From positions 268,217 through 303,894 of the forward strand of contig BJOX01000087.1 of the NCBI GenBank assembly GCA_009731375.1: a stretch of DNA of 35,678 nucleotides. The letters are read 5' to 3'. Made by a program: the position numbers and the translations under genes. The notes below the pieces were generated by a model, which saw nothing but the letters and a program-made list of their open reading frames with translations, ran no database searches and was not told the DNA's origin. The stretch comes from Paulinella micropora (Eukaryota; Cercozoa; Imbricatea; Euglyphida). This document shows, in pieces, positions 16,846 to 27,812 of the stretch (positions within the stretch are counted from its first letter, which is position 1; every line of letters begins with the position of its first letter).

Positions 16846-17050
16846 TCTGATATGACCGCCAACTCCCTTCTTTCTCCCTCCAAGATGAAGAAACAGTGCA
16901 AGCAGAGATAACAGGAACAACCGAACAGGCACGCAAACAAGGAACTGCATTTGATAAGAAGAAGAAGAAAAAAAAAGTCTATTTAGTTTTTATATTTGTG
17001 TCTTTTGATAATTTACTTTTTTCTCCTTTTGTTTGTCCTTCTTCCTACGT

Positions 17051-17219
17051 TTCCCTCTTTGTATCTCCTTCATAACTTCTCTCTTTATATCTCTTTTCTT
17101 TTCTTTTTTTTTTTTTCCAAGGAGCTTTGCTGTTTTCCCTCTTTGTATCTCCTTCATAACTTCTCTCTTTATATCTCTTTTCTTTTCTTTTATTTTTTTC
17201 TTCCAAGGAGCTTTGCTGT
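17051..17219. repeat. 84-base tandem duplication
   Basis: TTCCCTCTTTGTATCTCCTT at 17051 repeats at 17135, and the two units are nearly identical to their ends (CCAAGGAGCTTTGCTGTT), differing in the T-run. No coding potential. The rest of 16850-17350 holds nothing I can identify. Confidence 0.9.
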
Positions 17220-17348
17220 TAAACTTTAGTTGCCTGTTTTCCTACGAGCTTGCACTATATAGTTCCCTGGGACCAGAACTCATGTGAATAAGCTCTTCTC
17301 AATTTTGTTCATCTTTCTTTTCTCTATTGAACTTTGCTTACTGTGTAA

Positions 17349-17451
<103 letters not shown>

Positions 17452-17649
17452 GTCTTTGAAAAGATAAATATGAATTTTAGTTTTCCACAGAAATTCTTCC
17501 GTCCTATCTTCTATCCTTTATATTATCACTACAACTTATTTGCTTCCCAGTGACGAGTGCTACGGACTTCATTTCTATCTTCAATTTTTTACTCCTTGCC
17601 TGAAAATTAAGCGATGAAAATGACACAAAAATGTGCTTAGGTTCCTGCT

Positions 17650-17820
17650 TGCTTGTTTATTGGTGTGTTTGTGTTTGTGTTTGTGTTTGTGTCTGTGTCT
17701 GTGTTCGTTTGTTTATTTATTTATTTGTTTGCTTGTTTGTTTGTTTCTTGTTGACTGTCATCCTCCTCCTCCTCCTCCTCCTCCTCCTCCTCCTCCTCCT
17801 CCTCCTCCTCCTCTCCCTCC
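17650..17820. repeat. (TGTGTT)n and (CCT)n microsatellites
   Basis: A GTGTTT-type repeat at about 17663-17710, TTTG/TTTA repeats to about 17750, then (CCT)n at 17761-17815. Confidence 0.9.
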
Positions 17821-18029
17821 CTGCTGCAGCTGCCGCTTGACTTTTACATCGCATCATGTTCTTCATGCTTGTTCCTAGCAAAGTCCTAGCGCATCCACAT
17901 GCCGCCCCGCGGCCCTGGCAAGCTCTCCTTGGCGTTTGCGCACACAGAAGGCACGCCGGCGCCGTGATCCAGCCAGTGCGCAAGGTGTAGGAGACAGCGC
18001 AGGAAACACAATCGATGTAACGAAAGAGG

Positions 18030-18034
18030 CCTCT

Positions 18035-18081
<47 letters not shown>

Positions 18082-18116
18082 TTCTTCTTCTTCTTCTTCT
18101 TCTTCTTCTTCTTCTT

Positions 18117-18186
<70 letters not shown>

Positions 18187-18193
18187 CTCTTCC

Positions 18194-18228
<35 letters not shown>

Positions 18229-18305
18229 TTCCTTTTCCTCCTCCTTCTCCTCCTCCTCCTCCTCCTCTTCCTCCTCCTCCTCCTCCTCCTCTTCCTCTTC
18301 CTCCT
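18030..18305. repeat. Compound (TTC)n-(TAC)n-(CTT/CCT)n array
   Basis: About 85 bases of TTC, about 65 of TAC, then about 120 of mixed CTT/CCT. Polyserine, polythreonine and polyglutamate frames here are artefacts of the repeat. It is followed at 18358-18391 by about 3.5 copies of the nonamer AAGACGAAC. Confidence 0.95.
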
Positions 18306-18564
18306 TTCTTCCCCACCACCATCTCCACCAACCTGCAACTTTTCCCACGCCAGAAACGGAACAAGACGAACAAGACGAACAAGACGAACAAGGCCTCGAC
18401 GAAGACGAATTCGAGCCTCTCTCAGCCGCCTCGCTGCCTCTGCTCTTGCGCATTCGCACGTATGTTACAGGCACGCGCACCCGCGTACGCAATACCCGGT
18501 GTTTTTGGCCGCAGCAGAGACGCCAGTGGACGATGCAAGTTTATGTACGACAAGCATAGCAATG

Positions 18565-18627
18565 ACAGCGACGACGACGACGACGACGACGACAAGGACG
18601 ACAAGGACGACAACGACGACGACGACG

Positions 18628-18716
<89 letters not shown>

Positions 18717-18755
18717 CATTAAACACTCCTCCTCCTCCTCCTCCTCCTCCTTCTA
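18565..18755. repeat. Compound (GAC)n-(AAC)n-(TAC)n-(CCT)n array
   Basis: Four trinucleotide blocks follow each other: GAC about 18568-18628, AAC about 18629-18665, TAC about 18666-18714, CCT about 18726-18752. No gene. Confidence 0.95.
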
Positions 18756-18874
18756 CTGCTACACCAACCAGTCGCAGCCACGTGTCCGGCCCGTTACTCC
18801 TCAGGAGAGAGTCGGACAACAAACACCCACACACGCGCTCCTAGTCTGCAACTTGGCCAACCAACCACTAGGTA

Positions 18875-18919
18875 TTTATCAGTCACACCTCCACAAAATG
18901 TGGTCAGGTTACTGATAAA
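18875..18919. repeat. Imperfect inverted repeat (hairpin 1)
   Basis: TTTATCAGT (18875-18883) pairs with ACTGATAAA (18911-18919), with CCACA/TGTGG also pairing inside. It lies seven bases before the larger palindrome at 18926. Confidence 0.75.
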
Positions 18920-18925
18920 ACTACA

Positions 18926-19012
18926 TATGCGGCGCGCCAGATTTGACGTGTTTTGCGGGCTCGCCGGCCCGGCTCGCCCGCAAAACACGCCAACTTTGTG
19001 GCTAGCCGCATA
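18926..19012. repeat. Long imperfect palindrome (hairpin 2), MITE-like
   Basis: TATGCGGC, GCCA and GTGTTTTGCGGGC on the left (18926-18960) are mirrored by GCCCGCAAAACAC, TGGC and GCCGCATA on the right (18976-19012). The arms are 35 and 37 bases with a G+C-rich 15-base loop. This could be a foldback element or MITE end. Confidence 0.8.
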
Positions 19013-19219
19013 ATATACTATTCTACACATACGTACATCATGGACGTACTTATTTGTTTCTTTATCTACTTGAACCAGCAGCCACTAGTTACTTGTTTCT
19101 GTACATATGTACATATGTATGTAACATATGTATGTAGAGTTTTCTTCTTTATTTACTAGTATATAAATTAGCCCAGCAGCCATGAGGTACTTCTATACAC
19201 ATGAACATACCTGCTTGCA

Positions 19220-19284
19220 TGCATGCATACATACATACATACATACATACATACATACATACGTACGTACATACATACATGCAC

Positions 19285-19351
<67 letters not shown>

Positions 19352-19413
19352 TATATATATACATATATATATACATATATATATGTGTATATGTATATAT
19401 ATGTATATATGTG

Positions 19414-19490
<77 letters not shown>

Positions 19491-19495
19491 TTATG
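19220..19495. repeat. (ATAC)n-(AC)n-(AT)n compound microsatellite
   Basis: ATAC/ACGT tetramers, an AC run (about 19293-19316), then a long AT-rich run with ATGT interruptions and more ATAC. Confidence 0.95.
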
Positions 19496-19707
19496 TTTGT
19501 TTATTTTGCGTATTCATTCACTTATTTGTTTCTATTACTTATTCACTCGTTCATCTATGTTGGTTATGTAGGACACGTGCCGGCCGACCTCGCGCGACTG
19601 CTGTCGCCCCTGCTGCACGCCGGACACGTGCTTCTCACCCACGTGGTCCATACAAAATTGTTTGTATTTCAAAACTTATATTTACGTTTTTGTTTCTACC
19701 ATCGCTA

Positions 19708-19709
19708 TG

Positions 19710-19743
<34 letters not shown>

Positions 19744-19962
19744 TGTATGTATGTGTGTGTGTGTGTGTGTGTGTGCGCATGCATGCATGCATGCATGTAT
19801 GTATGTATGTATGCATGTATGTATGTATGTTGTATGTATGTATGTATGTATGTCCGTACGTACGTATGTATGTATGTATGTATGTATGTATGTATGTGTA
19901 TGTATGTATGTATGTATGTATGTATGTATGTATGTATATGTATGTATGTATATGTATGTATG

Positions 19963-19994
<32 letters not shown>

Positions 19995-20730
19995 TGTATG
20001 TATGTATGTGTGTATGTATGTATCTATGTATGTACGTACGTACGTACGTATGTATGTATGTATGCATGCATGCATGCATGCATGCATCTATATGATGTAT
20101 GTACGTATGTATGTATGTATGTATGTATGTATGTATGTATGTATGTGTGTGTGTGTATGTATGTATGTATGTATGTATGTATGCATGTATGCATGTATGT
20201 ATGTATATATGCATGCATGTATGTATGTATGTATGTCTGTCATGTATGTCATGTATGTCATGTATGTCATGTATATCATGTGTGTCATGTATATCATGTA
20301 TGTCAATGTATGTCAATGTATGTCATGTATGTCATGTATGTCATGTATGTAACGTATGTAATGCATGTAATGCATGTAATGCATGTAATGCATGTAATGC
20401 ATGTAATGTCTGTAATGTCTGTTATGTTATGTTATGTTATGTTATGTTATGTTATGTTTGTTATTTTATGTTATGTTATGTTATATTATGTTATGTTATG
20501 TTATGTTATGTATGTTATGTATGTTATGTATGTTATGTATGTTATGTATGTTATGTATGTATGTATGTATGTATGCATGCATGTATGTATGTATGTATGC
20601 ATGTATGTATGTATGTATGTATTGCATGTTACGTATGTATGTATGTATGTATGTATGTATGTATGTATGTATGTATGTATGTATGTATGTTATGTATGTA
20701 TGCATGTATGCATGTATGCAGGTATGCATG

Positions 20731-20764
<34 letters not shown>

Positions 20765-20800
20765 TGTATGTATGTATGTATTTAAGCATGCATGTATGTG
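19708..20800. repeat. Kilobase-scale (ATGT)n-derived array with higher-order variants
   Basis: ATGT tetramers dominate, with ATGC and ACGT variants. At about 20235-20340 the unit becomes the nonamer CATGTATGT, at 20350-20410 GTAATGCAT, at 20420-20515 pentamers of TTATG, and at 20505-20550 TATGTTATG, before returning to ATGT. Long Met/Tyr/Cys/Val or His/Ile/Thr/Tyr frames are artefacts. Confidence 0.95.
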
Positions 20801-20873
20801 AAAATGCTTAGATTCCTCATGAAGCAGGTATGTATGTATGCATGGGTAGATGTATGTATGTGCGTGTACGCAG

Positions 20874-21006
20874 CTGTGAAGTAACCGCGTGCGGCGAGGG
20901 TGCCTGCCTACCGCACTCCAGGAGCGGCTTCAAGCAGTGTGTGTGTCGCTATGGCTGGAGTGGTCCGACTTGCGCGCTGCCGCCTGCCGCCTTCAGACAG
21001 AGCCTG
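20874..21006 (+). CDS. Exon encoding an EGF-like domain
   Basis: A candidate internal exon is bounded by an AG acceptor (TGTACGCAG before 20874) and a GT donor (CTG|GTATGAG after 21006). It encodes about 44 residues with the six-cysteine EGF pattern C-x4-C-x4-C-x10-C-x1-C-x8-C; the core [12 protein letters not shown] carries the usual G-W-x-G-x-x-C end. EGF modules occur in secreted and cell-surface proteins. The exon sits between two microsatellites in intron-like DNA. Two further possible exons on the same strand (23213-23281 and 24475-24797) may belong to the same gene, but their phases do not join directly to this one. The six-Cys spacing and intact frame among simple repeats make this the best-supported host exon. 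Confidence 0.65.
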
Positions 21007-21007
21007 G

Positions 21008-21039
21008 TATGAGAGAGAGAGAGAGAGAGTGAGAGAGAC

Positions 21040-21093
<54 letters not shown>

Positions 21094-21145
21094 GAACTTA
21101 TGCGCTGCCGCCTGCCGCGTTTCGACAACGCCTGGTACCACTGTA

Positions 21146-21205
<60 letters not shown>

Positions 21206-21238
21206 CAAGAGCAAGAGCGAGAGCGAGAGCGAGCGAGC

Positions 21239-21289
<51 letters not shown>

Positions 21290-21300
21290 AGAGAGACAGA
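21008..21300. repeat. (GA)n arrays with a GT run
   Basis: Two GA dinucleotide arrays (21010-21090 and 21165-21320) flank a 60-base segment (about 21091-21150) that partly duplicates the end of the EGF-like exon and its donor site. Confidence 0.9.
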
Positions 21301-21319
21301 GAGAGAGACAGAGAGAGAG

Positions 21320-21321
21320 AG

Positions 21322-21388
<67 letters not shown>

Positions 21389-21415
21389 GGATAGATGGAT
21401 AGATTGGATAGATTG

Positions 21416-21478
<63 letters not shown>

Positions 21479-21571
21479 CGATAGATAGATCGATAGATAG
21501 ATAGATCGATAGATAGATCGATAGATAGATCGATAGATAGATCGATAGATAGAGATAGATAGAGATAGATC

Positions 21572-21650
<79 letters not shown>
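21320..21650. repeat. (GATA)n array
   Basis: About 330 bases of GATA with GATC, GATT and GAGATA variants. Confidence 0.97.
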
Positions 21651-21651
<1 letters not shown>

Positions 21652-21768
21652 TGTTTGGTCTATCAGCTCTGCATATCCGAAGGCATAGGCATCCATTCCA
21701 CCCCGCCGCCAATCGGTGACTGGGTAGCGGGCTGGGAATGAGCACTAACCTCATAGTTTATGCAGTCT
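21651..21768. repeat. Non-repeat island inside GATA arrays, type 2
   Basis: It begins ATATGTTTGGTCTAT, resembling the start of the islands at 21881 and 22443 (ATATGTTTAATCTAT), but the inside is different. It ends at a new GATA array. Confidence 0.6.
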
Positions 21769-21807
21769 GAGATAGATAGATAGATATAGATAGATAGATA
21801 GATAGAT

Positions 21808-21874
<67 letters not shown>

Positions 21875-21880
21875 TGTTTA

Positions 21881-22276
21881 ATGTTTAATCTATGGGCGTG
21901 GCTTAGCTTGAAAAGCCATGGCCTCCTATACTACCCCCCGGACAAGAACTTTCAGCACCGGCCAAGCTGCACACCAACCACTGTCTCGCTGTGGTTGGTG
22001 TCTGTGCCCAGTTCAAGCCGAACGGTAGCCGAGCCCTTTTGAACTATACGGGACAACACTAGAACACTCCCCAGGAACGTGTGCCCTAAGGAGATGATGC
22101 GCTTGTAAGCCGAGGTTTCAGGAGTTCACGCTCGTTGTGAGTTACCTTCTACAACCCCGACTTCATCAACCCTTTGCATCACGCCCCGACTTCATCAGCC
22201 ATGGTCAGGAGTTGGTTGCCTGTTTAGCCCTTGCGCTGCGCGCGATTAACGGCGGACACAAAATCGTCATTGTAGG
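21881..22276. mobile_element. GATA-flanked dispersed element, copy 1
   Basis: About 396 bases between GATA arrays, beginning ATGTTTAATCTATGGGCGTG. It is about 97% identical by eye to the copy at 22443-22838. It carries no convincing gene. Both copies start at the same point beside a GATA array, which suggests a non-autonomous transposon family with tetranucleotide repeats at its edges, or a segmental duplication. Confidence 0.75.
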
Positions 22277-22330
22277 AGATAGTTAGATCTGAACCCCAGG
22301 CTGAGTTGCCAGTGGCAGAGACCGTCTCCA

Positions 22331-22838
<508 letters not shown>

Positions 22839-22899
22839 GGGTTTGGTTTTAGGCCGGAGCACTCGGAGCACTGCGCAGCTGGCCCTCTGCATCCCCCCC

Positions 22900-22900
22900 G

Positions 22901-22958
<58 letters not shown>

Positions 22959-23185
22959 GTAGGTAGGTAGGTAGGTAGGTATGTAGGTAGGTAATAGGTA
23001 GCTAGATAGAATGATTAGATAGATAGAATGATTAGATAGATAGAATGATTAGATAGATAGAATGATTAGATAGATATATAGATTAGATAGATAGATAGAT
23101 TAGATAGACAGATAGATAGATAGACAGATAGACAGATAGACAGATAGATAGATAGATAGTCAGATAGTCAGATAGAGAAAGCGAG
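22900..23185. repeat. (GATA)n-(GGTA)n-(GACA)n array
   Basis: GATA passes into GGTA and then into an 18-base unit GATAGATAGAATGATTA (about 23005-23070), then GACA variants. Confidence 0.95.
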
Positions 23186-23212
23186 AATGTCTGGATGCAT
23201 GTATGTTGTTAG

Positions 23213-23281
23213 GTGTGGTACGACAACGGTGTCTGCCGCGAGTGCCTGGGCCCCGACTGGAAACTCAGAATGGATGAGGCG
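23213..23281 (+). CDS. Possible short exon (23 codons)
   Basis: Bounded by TTGTTAG before and GTAGCT after, this stretch encodes VWYDNGVCRECLGPDWKLRM and a few more residues, with a C-x2-C pair and biased codon use unlike the flanking repeats. It may be an exon of the same extracellular protein as the EGF-like exon. Length 69 bases, phase 0 at both ends. Weak evidence. Confidence 0.3.
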
Positions 23282-23286
23282 GTAGC

Positions 23287-23288
23287 TA

Positions 23289-23358
<70 letters not shown>
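23287..23358. repeat. (ATCT)n array
   Basis: This is the complement of the GATA motif. The strand preference of the repeat flips between 23185 and 23287. Confidence 0.97.
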
Positions 23359-23359
<1 letters not shown>

Positions 23360-23650
23360 CCGGGCTAGGTCCCTGCGGGGGTTTAGGCCTCATACAATGT
23401 CATCATTGTAGCTTGCGCAAGCTTACGGTGCTCAAAACACTTGGACTAACGGCTTCCTTTTCTTTCTCTTCTTCCTTATCCTCCCACTCTCCATTCCTAG
23501 ATTGCCTTTTTCTTCAACGTCCTTCCTCCTCTTCTTTTTCCAGAACACAGTCTACCCGTGATTCCCATCCCGGACACATGCACAGTACACAAATTATTGT
23601 TTGATGTGAAACTGCGTTCCTTTGCAAGGACTACATTCCTTTGCGACATC

Positions 23651-24085
<435 letters not shown>

Positions 24086-24245
24086 TACGTACATACATAA
24101 ATACATGCATACACACCTAGGGCACGCCAAGTCTGAAGGGCAGCGCCAGCCTTACTCGTGCTGGACCCTGTTCGAGCCTTTCAGCTTCGCGCTCGACAAC
24201 GCAAGCCACCGGGCGTGAATGGCACGCACCTCAACATCTACCGGT

Positions 24246-24455
24246 AATGATTGAATGATTGAATGAATGAATGAAGAATGAATGAATGAATGCATGCATG
24301 AATGAATGAATGAATGAATGAATGAATGAATGAATGAATGAATGAATGAATGAACGAACGAATGAATGAATGAATGAACAAATGAACAAATGAACGAATG
24401 AATGAATGAATGAATGATGAATGGATGAATGAATGAACGAATGAATGAATGAGCG
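24246..24455. repeat. (AATG)n array
   Basis: About 200 bases of GAAT/AATG with GAAC variants. Confidence 0.97.
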
Positions 24456-24474
24456 TTTGTACGAATGACTGTGT

Positions 24475-24797
24475 TTAATAGGTCACAAGACAACCGCACG
24501 TTCCAGACCCGGGAATCAGAAGAACCGCTGTACTTGTACGGAGGGGATGGAGAGATCAACCATGTCTGTGAGAACGCTAACTTACTCACTTCGTTCCCTC
24601 GAGACGCCACCTCCCGCACTAGGATCACAATTGGTATCAGTATGACCAACAGCAGCTGGACATTCAGCGCTGACCCGCCTTGTACGGCAATTGCCAAGGA
24701 TCAATGCGTTGGTACCTACGGTTGGTCTAAGGGAAAGATTGAAAGCGCCTGGTTGTATATTGACCTCAAGCTTCAGGCTCAAATTTCAGTCGTTTGA
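24475..24797 (+). CDS. Possible terminal exon of an extracellular protein
   Basis: A coding stretch follows a TTTAATAG acceptor (ending about 24482) and ends at TGA 24795-24797. It encodes about 104 residues with four cysteines, two N-glycosylation sequons (NRT, NSS) and a well-mixed composition, including LYLYGGDGEINHVCENANLL and DPPCTAIAKDQCVGTYGW. It reads like a secreted or cell-surface domain, but I recognise no family. A candidate poly(A) signal AATAAA is at 25137-25142. The gene may include the EGF-like exon upstream on the same strand. 24800-25130 would then be its 3' untranslated region. Confidence 0.45.
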
Positions 24798-25136
24798 GTA
24801 ACCCCTTTGTTCTTTACTCCGCATCGGGCGCTGTTCGGGCGAACGACTTAGAGGAAACTGTCATGCTCTTCTGTCAAATCTGTAAGCACTATTGGGACAT
24901 TCAGGCATCAGGCGCCCATGAATACAATTCAATAAGTGTCTAGTAGTAGTGTCTTTTGCGAAGTAAAGTTCCCAATCATGCCGTGCGCATAAATTTCTTA
25001 TAACTTAACTCGAAGAGCGTTTGCAAAGTATTTTTGTCGTCTTTCTGCGCTTTTTTTTTTTTTTTTCACGTTGCCTGGCGGGAATCCTTCCTCCTTGCAC
25101 CTTTTGTGTACACAATTACTTCCGCAGTATTTACCT

Positions 25137-25142
25137 AATAAA
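25137..25142 (+). terminator. Candidate poly(A) signal AATAAA
   Basis: AATAAA lies 340 bases after the stop of the 24475 exon. Nothing else recognisable lies in 25143-25570. Confidence 0.25.
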
Positions 25143-25579
25143 ATAATAGATTAAATCAAGTTCTTGTCGCTCACGACGCAGGGATGAGTAGGAAGCGTAT
25201 CAAGCAGCAGAACAAACTTTTAGTATAATATTAATAAAATTTTAAGGGACTGAGACTGAAGAATGAAACACTTGGCCAGCCGAATTTTTTTTCCACGTGG
25301 TCATCATGCCTAATGAAAAAAAGTCATGAGTTTGCTTTGCTTCCTACCGCTGCCGCTATTTTTTGCTATGTGCTGACTTGTAAGGTAACACCCATGATAT
25401 AGGTGACCGTGTCGGAGGCTACATCGTTATTTCGCTATTAGTTTTCGTTTACTGGAATTCACTCGTGAAGTGATTCCTTGTTATTAAATGTATTATAAGA
25501 TGAATTCTCATTACATTTCCGGTTTCAACCGCTTTGAAGAGTTGAATACTTCGGTCACTGTTTCCGGTCACGGTTTTAT

Positions 25580-25606
25580 TAATACTATGATGTCATCATA
25601 GTATTA
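25580..25606. repeat. Perfect 13-base inverted repeat
   Basis: TAATACTATGATG-T-CATCATAGTATTA. It may be an element terminus or chance; it lies outside any gene. Confidence 0.8.
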
Positions 25607-25679
25607 GGATAAAGAATCATCTATGGGGGAAGCTTGGCCGGGCGCTCGGAAGCTTGGACCCCATAGTGCCTGTAAATCC

Positions 25680-26259
25680 TATATATTAATCTTTACACTT
25701 GATAGTAATACTTTACCGTCAGCGTCGAGTCCCGGAGTGGTGAAGGTTGTTAGCATGCAAGTTCGGGGCCACTCAGTGGCCAAAGCTGTGGCATCCTTAT
25801 TCATCATTATGATATTAGTAACCTCCCACGTGAATAGCCTGGTGTTGACACGAACAGGAAGTTTTTGAACAAATGTAGTAACCGTTTGTATGATAAGGTA
25901 AATTGGTACGGAAATTCCATGGAATTTACCCGTTGGACCGTTCTTACATGTTAACGGTTCAATAGGCGTGACTGGAGTCAAATATGAGTTTTCTTGCAAG
26001 TAAACTTGCTGCTTTTTTGTTCTTCTCCTGAGGTGCTAGTGTTAGACCAGTATAACTTAATATAATGATCCGGAACTCACTACTAACCGCGTCTGCAGTA
26101 ACAAAGCTTTCTAGTAATAACGCGCCAAAACCAACAACAAGCGCAAAGTAATATAACTGGCCGGATATAAGTAATGGCCCGGCTCTAACGACACCGTTAC
26201 TCTTATACGGCCTGTCCATGTAACTATTAATATTAATTATTAGTTCTAACACTCCCCCT
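25680..26259 (-). mobile_element. Candidate Ty1/Copia-type LTR with polypurine tract
   Basis: On the minus strand the polypurine tract CAGGGGGAG (about 26252-26261) is followed directly by TGTTAGAAC (26251-26243), the classic start of a 3' LTR in Copia elements. The LTR should run leftward from 26251; its far end is not defined. The sequence to the right (26260-26820), where the end of pol would be, shows no RNase H frame, so this is a solo LTR or degraded remnant. Confidence 0.5.
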
Positions 26260-26864
26260 GGAGCAAAGTAAATTAGTAAAGTTACTGCCGGCGGGTCCTA
26301 ATATATTGCGACCTATAATTCTATTTTGTGAAACTTATGAAAACACAAACTCAAAACATATATTGTACTGTGATTACTTACCGTCCCTCACACTCTCCGA
26401 GAAGTATTGTCAGTGTCAGACGTGGCTACCTCACTATCCGCGGCAAGCATATATCAGTTAGACTATATGCAGGGCTGCGATCCCAAGGTCTAGTGACGCC
26501 TCTCTGACGAGAAGAAGATTATTGACCTACCCCCTTCTAATCTCTCAAGTGAGTACTACTGAGTAAGAAAGTATGTAACACGAACACATACTATATAATC
26601 ATGACATGAAATTATTAGTATACTACAGGAAGCTACATAGATAAGTTCATATTTTATTAACAACTATATAGATATATGCTTATTTACTATATGGTTGCAT
26701 ATATATGAGCACATCAACAAATGACAAGTACTATATTAAAAGTGATCGCATCACAATCATGAAAAGAATTTTGCGAGCGCTTCCCGTAATGGGTATCAAA
26801 AAGACACAAGAAATGTGGTTTTTAGGACAAATACAAATATCTGTTATTATTTGAGCATCCAAAG

Positions 26865-27239
26865 TTGTACCAAGAGGGATACAACCCGTCGCTGGCTGTG
26901 GCCAGCAGCGTAGACCAGGTCTGGCGCTGCTCGGCAGGCCGCCTGTGGCTGCTGGAGCTCAAGAAGGCCCAGTCCGCGGGGCGGGCGCCGGGGGAGGCGC
27001 GGGCGCCGCCCTTTGCGCACGCGCTCTGGCGGACGTGGGCGGACACGGAACAGAACCGCTTCCTGAGGCAGGCCGCGCTGGGCCACGCACTGTTCGAGCT
27101 CACGTACGACCTAACTGCCGAGGCACATCCGCCGCGCTCCGCCGTGCACGTGGTGCACCTACGGTGTGCGGGTAGCGTGCGTGCCGGAGGCCATGCTCTG
27201 TGCCGCGCGCGAGTTCTGCCGGACAGTGTGGGATAAGCA
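26865..27239 (+). pseudogene. Nuclease-like (PD-(D/E)XK pattern) terminal exon, frame-broken
   Basis: This G+C-rich island differs sharply from its A+T-rich flanks. One frame runs from an AG (CATCCAAAG, ending 26864) and encodes SLAVASSVDQVWRC ... RLWLLELKKAQ, an Asp followed about 16 residues later by E-x-K. That is followed by NRFLRQAALGHALFELTYDL, which resembles the QxxxY-type helix of RecB/lambda-exonuclease-like nucleases. At about 27150-27165 the frame changes, and the other frame continues YGVRVACVPEAM ... EFCRTVWDKHAG to a stop near 27268. AATAAA follows at about 27293. The nuclease call is by motif only. It may be a host gene, a transferred viral gene or a processed copy. Confidence 0.4.
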
Positions 27240-27291
27240 CGCCGGTCCCAACCCGGGTCCCGCCGGTAGGCAGACAGACTGAGGTAATTGT

Positions 27292-27298
27292 TCAATAA
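27292..27298 (+). terminator. Candidate poly(A) signal after the nuclease-like exon
   Basis: TTCAATAAAAACCC lies about 25 bases after the predicted stop. 27300-27660 shows nothing further. Confidence 0.45.
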
Positions 27299-27712
27299 AA
27301 ACCCTTCTTTTACTCAGGCTACAGCGGTTGCCGCCGGCTGCTACGGGGCCATAGGTAAGCGGCTTATGTGCTTTTAGACGGCCCACCACGCGGCTATTCG
27401 GACCAGCACAAACAGAAATCGTCCTACCTCCACCTCCGTCGTTGTATCCGGATAATGTGCGATTAGGTGCGTGCGTATATGTGTCAGCGCAATGATCAAG
27501 GTAGTATCAACATGCAGAGGCAGGATATATAGTATACCAAACATACATCAGGAATAGGAGCGTAGAGCCAACACTATCACTACGTGTTCAAAGCGGTAAT
27601 AGCATTGTGTGACCTGCCTTAGCTGATCCCAATTCAAAATATGAGAATATTACTATCATACAAGCCTGTAGAAAATACCAACTTGTTGGGTGGCACTGGA
27701 GAGTTAAGTGGA

Positions 27713-27812
27713 TATAAAAAGGAGTCAGTCGAGGATTCAAAAACAAAAAGCACTTGAGAGTCTACTTCGACTTCAAAGTCTTCAAGACATGAAATTCGTA
27801 CTTCTTACTGTT
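27713..27812 (+). CDS. TATA-box promoter and tiny first exon (MKFVLLTV) of a secreted peptide gene
   Basis: GATATAAAAAGG (TATA box 27713-27720) stands 76 bases before ATG 27789. The coding part is eight codons, MKFVLLTV, ended by a strong donor GTT|GTAAGG at 27813. A first exon that encodes only the start of a signal peptide before a phase-0 intron is common in arthropod cuticular and other secreted protein genes, and is my main reason for calling the host an arthropod. A strong acceptor TTTACTTGCAG at about 28690 would add about 21 codons beginning CIYLARTAASLTW in the same phase, completing a signal-like start, but that exon is uncertain. The mature protein is not identified. Confidence 0.5.

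Noticed and set aside
19149-20811. Frames of 100-380 codons rich in Met, Tyr, Val, Cys or His, Ile, Thr
   Set aside because: A tetranucleotide array without stop codons stays open in many frames on both strands. No gene signal is present.
20908-21754. Minus-strand frames of 218-262 codons (Ser-Leu and Ile-Tyr-Leu-Ser repeats)
   Set aside because: They are translations of GA and GATA arrays; they also run antisense to the better-supported EGF-like exon.
21899-22020. SINE with tRNA-type A and B boxes in the GATA-flanked element
   Set aside because: TGGCTTAGCTTG and GTTCAAGCC resemble the boxes, but they are over 100 bases apart instead of about 30-60, so this is probably chance.
26945-27175. 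Alternative Gly/Ala-rich frame in the nuclease-like island
   Set aside because: Its composition is what a G+C-rich shadow frame gives; the chosen frame has mixed composition and motif-like spacing.
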